A stretch of DNA of 64,000 bases, from contig JBHGNT010000003.1 in NCBI GenBank assembly GCA_043228905.1, positions 26,102,001-26,166,000 on the forward strand. The letters are read 5' to 3'. Shown one piece after another: positions 36,901 to 50,271 of the stretch. Both the position numbers and the translations under genes were made by a program. Source of the stretch: Azolla caroliniana (taxonomy: Eukaryota; Polypodiophyta). The first letter of the stretch is position 1. Each line of letters begins with the position of its first letter. The notes beneath the pieces were generated by a model. That model did no database searches. It was not told the origin of the DNA and saw only the letters and a program-made list of their open reading frames with translations.

Positions 36901-39900
36901 CTCGTTGATAACATCTCTAGTTTGCAAATTTTTATCTGAACAATAGTACATAGCTATATAGTCCAAATAAATTCTATATAAATAAAAGAATAAATGCAAG
37001 TAATAAATAAGCAGGGGGAACTCACAGCCTTCCACAATATTCAATTGTGGTATTTCTGCACATCTAGAAATACCCACAAATGAAGTATTAAATAAACAGC
37101 AGGACACCGAGTTGTGGTATCTCTATATCTCTAGGAATACCTTCTGTCTTATTTTCATGAATCTATCCTTATTATTAGTTGCTTTACTTGACTAATGTAT
37201 TATTACCTGATTTACTTGACGAATGTATTATTAACTGCTTTACTTGACTAAGTTTTTTAGAATTTATGTTTTGAAGCCACTTACAAACCATAGAAGCTAG
37301 ACCAAAAAGTCGAAGAATTCCTGCAAGCTCACGGTAAAGCTTACAGCCAACAGTCTGATTGAACCATGGAGGCATTTGTGGAAGCTTCTTAGGTTCATGT
37401 ATTTCATTTACAACTCTATTTTGGGATATTTCACTTTCTACTGAAGAGGAGGATCTATGAGATAAACCCATATAGTTTACTTTTCCAATTTCATCTGTTG
37501 TCAACTCCAAAATTCCTGAAACATATCCTGGAGATTTAATGTCTTCAAAGTTTAACTGCTTTAGTGAGCCAACCAAAGTTGTATTGAAGCTGAAGCACTG
37601 AAACATAACCTTTAGAAATTGTGTGGTTGTAGCCTGTTCAAATTTTTAAAATTTTATTTATTTCATACAAAATCAGGAAATTAAAACATAATGTTTCAAG
37701 GTTCTTTTCGAGCAGAACTTATATAGGGATCAGAGTAAAAGATACATACTGGAGACTGAAAAATACATTCAGCAACACCTTCTGGACCACCAAAAAGCAT
37801 AGCTGCAAGAAGCTGCCGACAAAGGAATACAATTACACTCTCATCTGCTGAAAACAGTGCTTTTGGTAGCCTTTCAATCAACCTGAAATTTTATTAATAT
37901 TATACCAGCAAATATCCATACAGCAATACAGAATGCAGTCAATCAACCGAATAAATATTATGAATTCCTACTTCATTATTAGAAACCACTCTCATACATT
38001 TCAATACTTTTACAACAAAACAGATGTATACCTGTAGATAACCTTTTTGATGTCACCTTTGACGCCTTCACAAACACCAGATTTCTCTTTGGTTAAAAAA
38101 TAAATATAAGCATCTGCTGCAGAGGCAACGTGCAGCCGTTCATCACATGCCATTGCCAGCAAGCATTCCTACACATTGTACAGTAAATGTTAGTGTATCT
38201 CTTTATATTTCAGGTGAATCACATCACAGCCCAATTTCTAAAGACAGAATATACATGCCAGAAGAGTTGGCATGAAGGACTCCAAGGTGAGCTGACAAGT
38301 TATTATAAGCATTGCAACTCCTTCAGTAATTGCAAGCCTAACTACTGAAGAAGGATGTCTACATAACTGCCATTACAAAAAGAGAGTTATTGCGTGCACT
38401 AAAAAAAGAAATTCCTCGATAAAAAATACACTTACTGCAGGGTAGCAAAGTGATAATAGAGTGTGAATCCTTTTAATGGTGTATTCCAACCATGCTTCAT
38501 GTCTTTCCACACGCAGCTTTCCAGAATCTTCATCATTATCTGTTGGCGTGGGGTCCTTTTTTCTACATTCTGATGTTATTCCTTGAAAATCAAGTTCACT
38601 TATCTCAGAATGCATAGTCTGTTTGTTAATGTTTTGCGTCTCATTTCTTATTCTTATTGTATGCAGCATTGAAAATGCTGTCTCACCAGCCTCATACCTA
38701 ATAGGAGGTCTTATGACAGAATGGTTAGAGTTTTTATTTTTATGTAAGGCATTTATATTCCTCTCATCAGCCAGTACTAGAACAATGAGTTCAGTCAAAG
38801 CTCTTAAAGCTTGTGCAACTGCCAAGGAACTCCCTGCTGCGCCACTTGGGTATGAGAGTTCTGACATGCCATTATTCATCTTCTTTGAGCTCTGCACAGA
38901 CTTCACAAGACGACTTGCAATGCCAGGTAAGAAGAAAGCCAATGCATCTGCAGTGCCAACCTGAGAAATATTAACCACATATTAGCACTAAGAAGACCAT
39001 TTTTTGTAACATAAAATCACATAAAATAATTCAAATAAGCACATTTTACCTTCTTTTCATTGAGGATATTCTTGCTAACATCTATTAGGGTTTCAACACT
39101 TCAAATGGTATTTCGTAGGATATAAAATAAAACAGTCTACTTTGTTATGAACCCACATTATTCTCCCTTAAAAATTCATTGAAACTTTTAAATCCACTTG
39201 GTTTAACAGCTTCAATTCATTCACAAATGTAATAACTGTCCAATTCAAAGTATATGATTCATATTCAATGTTCTCAACAGGATTTCACAATGTTGCCAGG
39301 CATAAACTAGAGAGCCCATTATTTTTACTTTTAACGTTCCAATTTACAGTCATCACCTTTACAAGCAAGACACGAACTGTTGCAAGAGCATCAACCCGCA
39401 ATTTAGCACTGCCGATCCCTCCTCTCAAGGCCTCTGTCTCTGAGATCTGAAACAAGAAAGTGAATACAACATGCTGTGATAATTACTATGTTGTCATTAC
39501 AAGTGCAAGGAAATAACTACATACTTGAAGTAAAATTAGCCATAAACTAGCAACATATAAGTTACGGGTGCAAGGAAATAACTACATACTTGAAGTAAAA
39601 GAGATAACAAATGGCCAACAGCAATAGACATGGTTTCTGACTGGAGAAACTCAATCAGACATTCATCATGTCCATCCACAGTTTCTTCTTTTCTCTGTTT
39701 CAATGTGTTCTCTGTTGTAGATATTAGATCTACTTTAAGACCACCATCTCCAAGAATGATATGGGCAGGCAAAACATTTGAATGGCAATTACAAGAAGCC
39801 CTGCCACATTTTGTTAATCCTCCGATCAATGCCTTAAGGCACTTTACAGCTCCATGGCGGATTTCTTCAGAGGCTTCGTCTGTTGACAATGATGCCGTTG

Positions 39901-42900
39901 CAGTGAATTTCCTCAACAGCACATTCATCTGATGTAGGACTCTATATCATTAGTTATATTGAAATCATTCAGTACAAACACTGTAAGCATGCCAATAAAA
40001 AGGTGATAACAATTTGAGATGATCTGGTGTGCGCACTGGCTTTCTCATATAAATCATATGAGAACATTTTAAGATGTATCCTCTGCTTCAGTCTTACAGG
40101 CCATTTTGGCCTCTTGACAGACCTTAGTATTTCTTTCTTACTTACTTTCTTTCTTTTTTCTGTTGTCTCCCTTTGTAAGAAAGTAAGTTCGGAACATGAT
40201 TGAGTAAAACTAATTATTATTGTTGAGAATAAGGTTGGGATTAGGATTGTTCATTTCTTTATAGAGATTATTGAAAAAGTACATAAATGCTCATGGGACA
40301 TTAAACTGGATCTATGGGGCCAAGCAAGACCTTCACCTATACTTGGGAGATGGACAGACTGAAGATATTATTGTACAGAACAATCATCCTTGAGTGGGTT
40401 TGATAAACCAGAACAATGTCACTAGAAAACCTAGCTTAACAATGAGCTTTGAACTGTGATTACCTAGGTTCAATACTCAAAAACCCATGTGATTGTTCTA
40501 TACATTAACAACATAATGTGATAGAGTTTTCACCAGTGATACCATTATTTAGCTGTTTTTCTTGCACATTAGAGCTACTATGCCTATGTCTTCAAGCTGA
40601 GCTTTTACCTTGGTCCAGTAAACTTGTACTTAATTATTAAACCCCACAAAATCTACAGTAATACGCAGACTTAACATTGTACATTTTTTTGAGTATTCAA
40701 CCTAGGATTAATGAGATTTGCACAGTGATTTAGGATAAATTATTTACATGTGTGATTTCTCATAAAAAGCACTAGCCGAATAATAAATTCTCATTGAAAA
40801 GATGACAGTTTGCTTATGTTGTATTGCGTATTATAACATGTTTGAAAAGGGATTATTCCAGTTATTAAGTCAACAACCAAATAGAAACTGGATTTATATG
40901 ATGACAGATGCACTACAAGTGTATGATGAAATCTTCAAATTAAGTGAAGATAATTTAGGCCTGTCGTAAAAGAAATTATATTATTATTTTTGTTGACAGA
41001 AAACTAAAGATCAATCCTTTTGGTATAAATATACAGCCCAATAGAAAAAGTGTTTAAAAGAAAACATGCATTGATATCCTAATCATTAAGGGCATCCTCT
41101 TTGAATGATTCATGTAAAATAATTAAGGGCATAACAAACTTTTAAGTCACAATAACAGAATTGCAATGTGTAGGTTATTGATATTTTTTTATGTGGATCA
41201 TTCTGAGACTACTAGAAGACTTTACTGTCCTTTGTCGTGAGGATCCATTCCATGATCATTCTAAAACTATAACTATCTTGCATTCTCAAAATTTTAATAA
41301 TGTCTGTAATAGATTTCACCAATTTTGAGAGTGCATACTCCATTCTCCATGAGTCTCTATGCTCTCAGCATAATTACCACAGTTCAATCCAGAAAGAATC
41401 TAAACGATTATTTTCCCATCCATATTTCTACAATAAAGGACCGATTCTCTTCTTTAGCTTCCTTCTCTTTCTCTAAACAATCCAACCAACGATAACACCT
41501 ACAACCAATTCACTTTGTGACCGCAACTTTGCATGTCATTTACCCCCATGATTGCCTTGTCACTCGATCTTCTTGATGACTTTCTGTAAGTTTTCTCTTC
41601 AATTTCCTTACAGAACAGTTCCATCCAGCATAGCCACGTCACTTGCTTTGAGTTTGAACGACCAACCAAAACTCAATGGAGCCATCATCTCAAGAATAGA
41701 CTACAGGAATGTTATCGAATACCATGGGCATCAACAGGAATAACTTGAAAATTGACATAATTCTCCTGCTATGAGAATTGAAATAACTTGATAAACATAT
41801 GAAAATCTATAAGGAAGACAAATTAGGTACAGACCTATGAAACTATCACCCTACAAACTATCACCGCCACATTTGGTTAGGTCAAGAATTAGCACAAAAT
41901 CTAAATGAACGAATTTGCCAAAAGTTCCATGGCCTAGTGGCTTCCTTATCATATTTCCAAAACAGGCTCACTAGAAAAGGTGGAAAAAAGACAGCCACCA
42001 TGATCAATAATGAGTACAGGTAATCTCCTCATGACTTATATGAGCTCTTGAAGAATTGTTGACTGTGTACACTTTTTCCTATTACATTGTATAGAATATC
42101 TTATCTAAATTATGTATACACCCATTCCCTTAAAAACTGTCAAATAGGTAGTCGTATTTCCTAGTGAATATAGCAAAGTGCACGAAAGAAACATTCCTGG
42201 TGATTAAAAGTTTCTCATCCACGGGAACAGGGTTTCTTTTTGGTGTTTTTCTATTTTACTCACCATGCGGTATTTAAAAAAACTTGATTTTAGGGTAATC
42301 TTGCACTTTAATTATTAAAAAACCCTTTAAAATTTTGAAATTGAAGGTAAATTGGCCTCGGAGATATTTCTCAGGAGAAAAAACTTCGTAAAACAGAGAG
42401 GTTGTTGTTTAATTTGTGCAAACCTTTTAGTAGAGTTAATTTTTTTCCAAAAATCATCAAAATTATACAATTTTATGCAAACCTTTCAGTTTAACTAAAT
42501 GAGAATGAGAAAGCACCTGTGTTTTAGAAGTTATGGCACATCTCAGTAACAGCTCTTCTAAACACAAGAGGACCCCCTCCGCAATCTTATCACCCACAAA
42601 AAAAAATTGCTCCGCATTCGCAGTCTCAGACCGACGTTTCACTCGACACAACACTGAAGCATCGAGAAGAAGCTGCAATGGGAAAAGAACATATCTGCAG
42701 AATGCATGGCCATGTTATCAAGTATTCATATTCATATACATAAACACACAAAAGCAACGTGCATATGTTTGTATGTATATATCCATGTATTAACATGTGT
42801 ATGCAATGAATTGTGCATACGTTGTGTGCATGTGGAAATAGATAGGTGGTACATATAAATACATGCATGTATACAAACACATGTATATTGTACATATATG

Positions 42901-43233
42901 TATGCTCATTCACGTGCACATACATACACACGTGCATACATGTGCACATACATAAACGGATACATCTATAAGTGTCAATGAGGAACGGAGGATTTGTTAC
43001 TCTAAGCAAAGACGCAGGCCCGCAGGAGGAACAATTGTTATGGCTTCGCGGAGAGACCAGAGCATCGAAGACGAAGGAGAAGGAGAAGGAGAGGGGATGT
43101 GGGTGAGGTCTGAATGATCTCTGGTGTGGAGTGGGAGCTCTAGGAGTCGGGAACAGAAGGGTTGCAGTGTGGAGAAAGCCGTCTTCGCTGCCGCTGCCTC
43201 GGCCTCGGCCGAAGGAGATACAGTAGTAGCCTC

Positions 43234-43236
<3 letters not shown>
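30973..43236 (-). CDS. TTI1: TTI1 homologue (TELO2-interacting protein 1), HEAT-repeat, 17 exons, 1346 aa
   Basis: Exons: 43001-43236, 42517-42694, 39590-39928, 39357-39446, 38436-38960, 38259-38366, 38032-38168, 37750-37882, 37285-37597, 36288-36736, 36016-36195, 35740-35898, 35579-35653, 35127-35232, 31936-32132, 31677-31868, 30973-31596. All phases close to 1347 codons with stop. TTI1 is the scaffold of the TELO2-TTI1-TTI2 complex that, with Hsp90, stabilises PIKK kinases such as TOR, ATM and ATR. The protein is Leu-rich helical repeats throughout. Family landmarks are EYVLFPLQLLLDAS near the N-terminus, KIAEGVLLCLEELLLRC, VGTADALAFFLPGIASRLVK in exon 5, and VLVQSLKVIASVVCSCGGEF at the exon 16/17 junction. 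Intron 6 must use a GC donor (CTG|GCATGT), because the nearby GT donor creates a stop. Intron 14 (32133-35126) and intron 2 (39929-42516) contain transposon 3' ends. The product looks intact. Confidence 0.93.
33059..33115 (-). mobile_element. LINE-type 3' end in TTI1 intron 14
   Basis: GAAAGAAAGAAAGAAA is followed by TTTTAAGAACTTTAAGAGGCCAAAA on the plus strand. This is the reverse complement of the palindrome-spacer-(TTTC)n module seen at 2960-3015. It has the same orientation as TTI1. Confidence 0.5.
39503..39600 (-). repeat. 33-bp direct repeat duplicating the TTI1 exon 3 splice donor
   Basis: The segment beginning GTGCAAGGAAATAACTACAT and ending TTGAAGTAAAA occurs at 39503-39535 and 39568-39600, identical over 33 bases and offset by 65. 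The 39568 copy contains the true exon 3 end (CTTCAA|GTATGT). The second copy, 65 bases into the intron, carries an identical donor. Using it would continue the frame through the intron to a stop at about 39536. Confidence 0.85.
40098..40158 (+). mobile_element. LINE-type 3' end in TTI1 intron 2
   Basis: GGCCATTTTGGCCTCTTGAC is followed by CTTAGTATTTCTTTC and interrupted CTTAC/TTTC repeats. This is the palindrome-spacer-pyrimidine tail module in plus orientation, antisense to TTI1. The rest of the 2.6-kb intron shows no further feature I can name. Confidence 0.5.
42695..43000 (-). repeat. CATA/CGTG-rich repeats filling TTI1 intron 1
   Basis: The 306-bp first intron is largely made of CATACATA, GTGCATA and ACGTGCACATACA variants, which produce spurious Tyr/His/Cys-rich frames. 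It is imperfect simple sequence, not a clean microsatellite. Confidence 0.6.
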
Positions 43237-43268
<32 letters not shown>

Positions 43269-43560
43269 TCTCCTGTGTATGTATGTATCTATGTATCTAT
43301 GTAGCTCCGAGTTCTCTCCTGTGTCTGTAGGTGCTGTTTCTGTAATTCCCTGAATGCCCCTGTCGTTCTTTTTCTTTTTCTTATTATTATCATCATTCTT
43401 CTTCTTCTTCTTCTTCTTCTTCTTCTTCTTCTCTATACATATAGCCCTCTCGATTTTCCCATTATTCCCATTACACCCCTCTCCTCTTTTCAAACCCCCC
43501 ACCAAAATACATATTGCTCCCTCCACTCCTCTCTCTCTCCATAGAAAACTCGGGAGAATG
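43237..43560 (-). promoter_or_regulatory. TTI1 leader with (TC)n and (CTT)n tracts
   Basis: On the plus strand, (TC)n lies at 43238-43265, immediately before the start codon, and (CTT)n at 43398-43432. The sense strand is therefore (GA)n and (AAG)n, as in GAGA-type plant leaders. Frames across these tracts are artefacts. Confidence 0.5.
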
Positions 43561-45695
43561 AATGAATGAACAAACGAACGAACGAAAGAGAGAAAGACGA
43601 TTTCACTGTCAATTGATGACCTGCACTAAGACCTAATAACCATGCACATCTTAACATGTGTGTCTCATCTCTAAGATTATCATGTAAATGATCTATCAAT
43701 CCTACATGCTCAACATACAACGGGAATACGCAGTTGGCTCATTGTTATGGAGCTAGGATGGACAAATATCTATAATTGGTGACACGTGCAAAAGAGGGTC
43801 AACCACTCTCAAGCATATTGACAGAGTGAAGTAACTTACCTTGTGAATCATTCTCTCACATACACTCTCATACCTTGTAAACCTTAAAAACATGTAAGTG
43901 AAACAACTTAACCATCATTCTTAGGTACCATAGAAATGGCTTAAGAGCATGTTATATCTCATTCATGTGCATGTGTGTGTGAGATACCACAACAACTCCG
44001 TAGGTAGAAAGGGAAGTTTATTTGGCTTGTATGGGGATGTTTCCCCAATATGAGGTAGATTTAATTCATTTAGTATTACAACACATGGGAGGGTTTACAT
44101 TATCATATTGTTACTAATGAAGTGGTGGAGATAGCAAGTGTTGTATTGTCATCATGTTTTAATAACAAACATAGATTTATGAAGAAAAAGAAAAAAAGGA
44201 GAGGGAGGGAGGGAGGAAAAACCAACAGAGGTTGTACATTTGGGAGAATCTAATGTGGTTGATAATCAATCTCAAAGGTTACCGGAATTTGAAGATGCCA
44301 AATGATGGTTATGTATTCCCTCAAATTATGGATTTATTTGCAAGAAATTACAAGATATACCATTGTTGCATGGATCATTGCCATTGAAAACAAAAGTTGC
44401 ACATTGGGTGGATTGGCGGTTAAAGGATGGTACACACTTTTTACAAGTCACTACACATATGATGAATCATCATGCAATGACATCATTATCTTAGCTATCA
44501 CCATAAGCATAAAAGGTATGGATTGTATGTAAGTCAAATGCAAGATGGGGGGAAATATTACAACGTGGTTGGCATTCCCATCCGCCATTTCGTGCAAAGG
44601 TATTCATATGAAAAATTATGATTAGTGGGTTCCCATTAGGTTCTACCTTAAAGAGATGAAGATTAGGGTTGAGCACTTGTTTATTTTGCACCATTCCATT
44701 GGAGGACAATACACATAGATTCATTAAATGTCCTATAGTGTGTACCGTCTGGAAGCATTTATGAGACATTTGGCAAGTTTTACCCCATTGTTATTTGAGA
44801 TCTTAGCAATGTGTTTTTTCTCAGTATGTTCAAAATGGTTCAAATGATGAGATGGAGATATTGTTCCAATTTTTACGTTATTGGGGACTACAACACAATT
44901 GGAATATGTGTAATGCATTCATGTTTAAAAGTGAACACGGGGTGAAAGCCTATATGAAGAAGTTGAAAGGTGTTCTTATGTAGAATTTATGGACGTTAGA
45001 GCACGTGGAGATCATTTCCTCAAATGCATATTCATGTTTTCTATTGACATTACAAGACGTCCCTCTCCCTACATAGGATAGGTAAGTAGAGGAGACTGTG
45101 AAGTGTCGCAACTGTGGATTTCACATGCAATTAATATAATTGTGTGCTTTTACCCCAAAAAAGGAGTAAAAACCAACGATCAAGTTCAAGATGGAAAAAT
45201 GAGGAAGGAAGAGATAGAAAAGTTACGCTCGAACTTTTGTACCTCTTTACATTTTAGTAGTTAGATATTTGCGTAAAGGCATTTCTTCAAGGGTTATTAT
45301 AGATCCCTTCATCCCGGTTATTTTGCACTAACAGTAGCATAATTGGAGAAGCTAGACAAGTCAAAGTATATTGCTTTTACTTAACACAATGGGCGTACAC
45401 TCCTAGTGCATCAATGTAGGAAAAGGTTAGTCATAATTCACGAGTTTCAAATAAAGTCAAGAAGATGTTGCGAAGCGAGGTTTTAAGTAGGTTGCATGGA
45501 ATGAAGGGATGATGTTGTGACTGTACAAATTTTATGATGTTATTGTAACTATTTCAAATACGGGAAATACATATATGATTCCACATATTAAAAGGTGCAC
45601 CAAAACAACATATGTGGGTTGTGCTTGCACAAATGTTTATTGATATAATATTATTGAGAGCTAGGAATTCTATTCATGACAAGGTGTATCTCAAT
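43561..45695. other. Intergenic; unresolved transposon-like sequence
   Basis: Plus-strand translation of 44300-45500 has many stops and no domain I can name with confidence. A short CRNCGFHMQLI stretch near 45105 hints at a broken zinc motif. It leads into the copia remnant and may be part of it. Confidence 0.4.
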
Positions 45696-46565
45696 GAGGT
45701 GGAGGTGATAGTAGACCGAATCAAATAAGTTTGAATTTCAATTGGAACTCATATTAGCAACCACAAATTGATTGAGATGTTACATCTAGTGGAGGTGGAG
45801 GTGGAAGATCGACATGCAATCAAGGAAGAGGTAGAGGTAGACAACAATGGAATAAACAACACAACAAACAAGGTAATCAAAGTCCTCTCATGTGCACATA
45901 TTGTGATGAAATAGGTCACCATGCATGAGGCTATTGGTATCATGAAAGTAATATTAAGAAAGGAAAATTTGCACAAATAAGTTTGCATCAAAAGATAAAA
46001 TGCCATCAAGTAGCTATGATTATATGAGTACACATATAGTGATGATGAGAATGCAACAAATTCGACCACATTTGAATGATATATGGTACATCGGGCATTG
46101 GTTTCGTCTCTTCAAACCACGTGTCTAGAAATAGTGTTTTGTTTAATCAAACAACTAAAATGATTGTGCCTAACCAAATAATTTTGGGAAATGGCATGTG
46201 TTATATTGATAAGAGTAGTGGCGATGTTAAAATTGTGCATATTGTGCTTGGAGTAACCCAAAATTTATTATTGGTTGCTCAACTTGTCGAGAAACAATTT
46301 GATATGTTATTTCCAAATGATGGTCGTAAAGTTACTCACACTAAAAATAATGTATAGGTTGTCATTGGAAGTAAAGTCGACTCATGCTTGTCTTAGATAA
46401 TATAAACAAAAGTGTTTAGTTACTTTTGAGAAAAATGATTATTAGTTGCAGCATGGAAGATTTAGCATGTAAAAATGATTATTAGTTGTGGCATGTTGAT
46501 ATTCTCATAACCATAGAAATTGAATGTTTGTTAGCAAATGGTAAGAAGCGATTGGAAGATATGCT
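45696..46565 (+). pseudogene. Ty1/copia retrotransposon remnant: gag tail, protease and pre-integrase region
   Basis: At 45780-45920 a Gly/Arg-rich stretch (GGGGGRSTCNQGRGRGR) leads to CTYCDEIGHHA, a gag zinc knuckle (C-x2-C-x4-H) whose last Cys is replaced and which is followed by a stop. From 46076 to 46356 an open frame reads SSNHVSRNSVLF, then VPNQIILGNGM and VTQNLLLVAQLVEKQFDMLF, which is the copia protease-to-pre-integrase segment. The DSG catalytic triad is not recognisable in frame. LWHVDIL near 46480 resembles the LWHxRLGH pre-integrase motif. Stops and frameshifts show it is dead. No LTRs were found. Confidence 0.65.
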
Positions 46566-47568
46566 AAGGGGGTTGATTTTGAACAAAACATAGACAAATG
46601 CATTTGGTAAGTAAAAACAAAATAAATTATGGGAAAGTCTATTCTAGAACCCGAATCATTGGACATCTTCTTACATTAAAGTTATTGACCACAAAAAACA
46701 TAAAGAGCTCAAGTACCTATCCATGTGTCAACATGCACTAAAAACTAATTGTATGTTAGGATGTCTCATCAAATATGTAAGAAAAATCTAGTGACAGATA
46801 TCATAGGAAGATCATCATGAGTGAGATTGACAAATAATATGAAGCATATTACCTCAAGTGACGTGAAGATCGTTCTCTATCTATGCTTTATTTGATAGTT
46901 GGGAAATCATCTTCCCTAAAGTTAAGATGAATAGTGGGTGGCATGCTAAAGATAAATCATACTTAATTGATAGTTGTTGAAACACATTGGAATATGTTGC
47001 ATAAGCTACTATTAAGCTAAGAAATGTGTGTGCTTGGTTTGGTGAATGATTAAGACCCACCATGAGGATCAAATTTACCACGAATGGTGTCATAGTGACG
47101 TACATGGCCATTGCTTGGTCATTAGGAAATCATTGTCATTACACTTTGACCATTATAGTTACTAAAGAGTATTAAGTTTAGCACAGTGCCACTTCTCAAT
47201 ATGCACTAAATATACATCATTAATTCAATCACATTCGATCAATTATTACTTCTTGAGCTCACAAATTGAACAAATTGTTTTAATCGCGAGGCTACATTCC
47301 CCTGTTAAATATGAACCCAGATCCACATAATATCAAAACGATAATTACTAAATATGAATGGCAAAACATGGTGTTAATGAAGTAAACCAAAGAAAGGAAG
47401 CCAATAACATGGTTTGTCTTGTTGGTCTATAAGCAGAGGAATTATTTTAAGCTATAATTACAAATATATCCTCATCGGTGACATTGTGTGGTCTTGGCAA
47501 AATCATTCGTAACAGCATTGGTTCCTCATGTCTGGCTCACAGTAATAACTTCACACCGGTATGTTATA
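46566..47568. other. Likely decayed copia 3' part and GPX 3' flank
   Basis: No integrase or RT motifs are recognisable and frames are short. It probably continues the copia remnant in degraded form. The part next to 47568 is the 3' flank of the first GPX gene. Confidence 0.4.
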
Positions 47569-50271
47569 TCACAAATACTTCTTTAAATCCTTCTGCATTT
47601 GAGAAAACAAAATGTCAGAAATCTCCTATGTACTATCTATGTTATGTTTTTTCCCCCCCAACACTTGATGTGTGGCAGATCATATTTCAGAAAATCTTAA
47701 TATATAATCCCCATATGATTTGAGTGATTCATAAGATATTTTGCTTTTACCTTTTGACAAAGGATATTCATCCCATTATATTAACCGAAAACAAAAGTAA
47801 ATACAAACATAACCATCGCCGTGGAAGAGTTCAATATGGATGTTTGTGAATGAAGAATAATTCAAATTTGAAAATGTGAACAAACATCTTAAATTTACCT
47901 CGATTTTAGATGGAGGTGTTGTTGGTCCATATCGTTCCACAACCTCCCCATTTTTATTCACCAAAAATTTGGTGAAGTTCCACTTGATAGCATCAACAAA
48001 AAGACCTCCCTTTGCATTTTTCAAAAACTTATAGAGCGGTGATGCATTGCTTCCATTCACATCAATCTATATATGTCACAACAGATAAATCATTCTTCCT
48101 GGCATTTATGCTCATAAATGGATGAATTTTGAAAATACAAGGGGTGGAGATAAAACATTAGGGATATTTTGGTTAACATTCCATGCTGCTTGAATCTGCC
48201 AAATATATCGACTAAATAACTTATATTTGTATGAAGAAACTACCTTGTCAAAGATCGGATACTCGGCCTTGAACCTTGTACACACGAAATTCTGAATATC
48301 CTCATTCGATCCCGGCTCCTGCCCACCGAATTGATTGCACGGGAAGGCAAGGATCTCCAATCCTATATAAATCGTAAATTCATGAACACAATAAGGGTTG
48401 ATTCCCAATAAGAAATAATCGTGAATAAACTGTGGAATGCTTTTAGAAACCTTCCCATTGCCAATATTATAAGTCTAAATGGAATTATATGCTAATTTAG
48501 GCTCGGGATGACGATATGCGAAAGAAAGTATGACACAAGATAATAATAAATGTTGACCAAAGGGCCATTGCCAATCGTAAAAATTCGTGGCGAACAGGAT
48601 GCAACTATGACACTAGATAAGAATCAACATTTGACAAGATGGGCAATGCCAATCATATTAACTCGTGGTGTTAAAAAGATAGATAATCAAACCAATTTGA
48701 GACATGTATACTTAGCTGCAAAAGCCCATAAACTTAGGTGGTTCTAATCCACAATGTGAGAATCATCATAGTGTGAAAATGTCTTGAGACTACTACTGTG
48801 TTATGTAGATAAATTTTAGATTTTAATCTAAACTATCAATAAACAACCTTGATCTTTGTATTTGGTGTAGATTTCTGTGAGCTCGGTGTAGTTGGATGTT
48901 GTTAGACCACTGCAAACAGATCCTTTGTTAGTAACACATCATCATGATATGTCATGACCTGACATTCAAAAAACTACTATAGAAACATTACTATGGAGGA
49001 AACTCTTACCACCTCCAGCATTCTATGGTAAGGCTAAAACTTAGTATGCTAAGACTCTTTTTAAGTATTTCAATGAATAAATAAATTTATTTGGAGAGCT
49101 GCACACGCACACGCCCCAGTTTATGCCCATTGCTAACTAAGTGTAAATAGCTCACTGATTTTAAGCATATAAATCAATTGATTACTTATAGAACTTTAAT
49201 ATATTAAGAGATAACAGGAAATGTACCATTGTGATGCCACGTTGACGATGATCAAGACTTTCCCTTTGTAAATGCCAAGATTCACATCATTTCCTCTGGA
49301 ATCCTAAATAAGAAAACACAGGTTTAATTAAATCTACCATAATGAATTTACCTTGAGTTTAAAATTTTATCGTTGGATCTCAAAGAAAAAATCCCAGAGT
49401 CAATGCAATCCAAAGAAATTTTATGCACATCAATGGATTTCTAAGAAAAATTGTTTCAGATCTCTGGTTCTTTGACAGACAATTGTCTACGTGATTCCAA
49501 GAAAACCCACTTAAAAACTGAAGTCTTGGCAGAAGAAATTCAGTACAAAGTTTTTGGGGGAAAAAAACCAATTTTAAATCTATGTCCCCCAGAAAAGCTT
49601 ACACAAACCTATACATTTGGGAGTCTATGTCTCTCTGAAAATACTATGCAAACCTATATTTTCTGGGAAAACCTACGCAGACGATTCCCAAGAAATCCTC
49701 CAAATATATCTTCCTGTAGACAAATACAGTTACAATGCATGTTTCACTGAAAGAGCACATTTGAATCTAATTTTTTCTATGGAGAACCAATCCCATCTAC
49801 GTGACTCCAACAAACCCCGCTTCAATCTAAAATTTCCTGGTAATGCTAAAAGAACTATTTAAATCTATGTTGATCTCCTGATTAATTAATAGACCCCTTT
49901 TAAGTCTGTGTTTGCTTGATTATAAAAAGGGAAATGCTTGAATCTGTGTTTGCATATAATGGAGCACCAGATTTCAATCTATATTTTCCTGATAAAAACC
50001 CATCCGAATGACAAGAACAGAAGGAAGTTTAGATCATTGCTTTTGTATTCAAATCTAGACATTTGTATTTTCGAAATAATCATTTAAATCTGATATTGGG
50101 TCGGGTCTACTACGAAAACACTTTACACTATGGAGGGGATTGAAGCGCATTTAATAACATAATTGGTTTGAATCCCAATCTTGCATCGAAGGAAACAGAG
50201 GCTATACAGGTTCGATTTCATACCTTCACCGAGATGTCATAGATGGAGGAGGGAAGAGAAGAAGAAGCCAT
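47569..50271 (-). CDS. GPX: Glutathione peroxidase (plant Cys type), copy A, 6 exons, 165 aa
   Basis: Exons: 50224-50271, 49227-49303, 48848-48909, 48244-48362, 47899-48066, 47569-47592. The frame closes to 166 codons with stop. The last exon is only 24 bases and encodes KDLKKYL. Plant GPXs are thioredoxin-dependent peroxidases that reduce H2O2 and lipid hydroperoxides. The catalytic tetrad is complete: peroxidatic Cys42 in NVASQCGLT, Gln77 in NQFGGQEPG, and Trp131-Asn132 in IKWNF. Cys71 (FPCNQF) and the resolving Cys90 (FVCTRF, 48 residues after Cys42) are present. The N-terminus [16 protein letters not shown] has no transit peptide, so a cytosolic enzyme is likely. It lies 3.3 kb from a tandem paralogue with identical sizes for exons 2-6. 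Confidence 0.95.
49304..50223 (-). repeat. Degenerate repeat-rich first intron of GPX copy A
   Basis: Phrases such as AAATCTATGT, CAATCTAAAAT, GAATCTGTGTTTGC and AAACCTATA recur every 30-60 bases on the plus strand, often with AGAAAA or CCCA next to them. In the sense strand this gives repeated ATAGATTT cores. The units are too diverged for exact boundaries. Confidence 0.45.

Noticed and set aside
42626-43526. Tyr/His/Cys-rich and Lys/Arg-rich frames around TTI1 exon 1
   Set aside because: They translate microsatellites (CATA, TC and CTT tracts) and have no homology.
47030-47105. tRNA-like stretch considered as a tRNA gene
   Set aside because: No A-box and B-box pair and no cloverleaf could be drawn.
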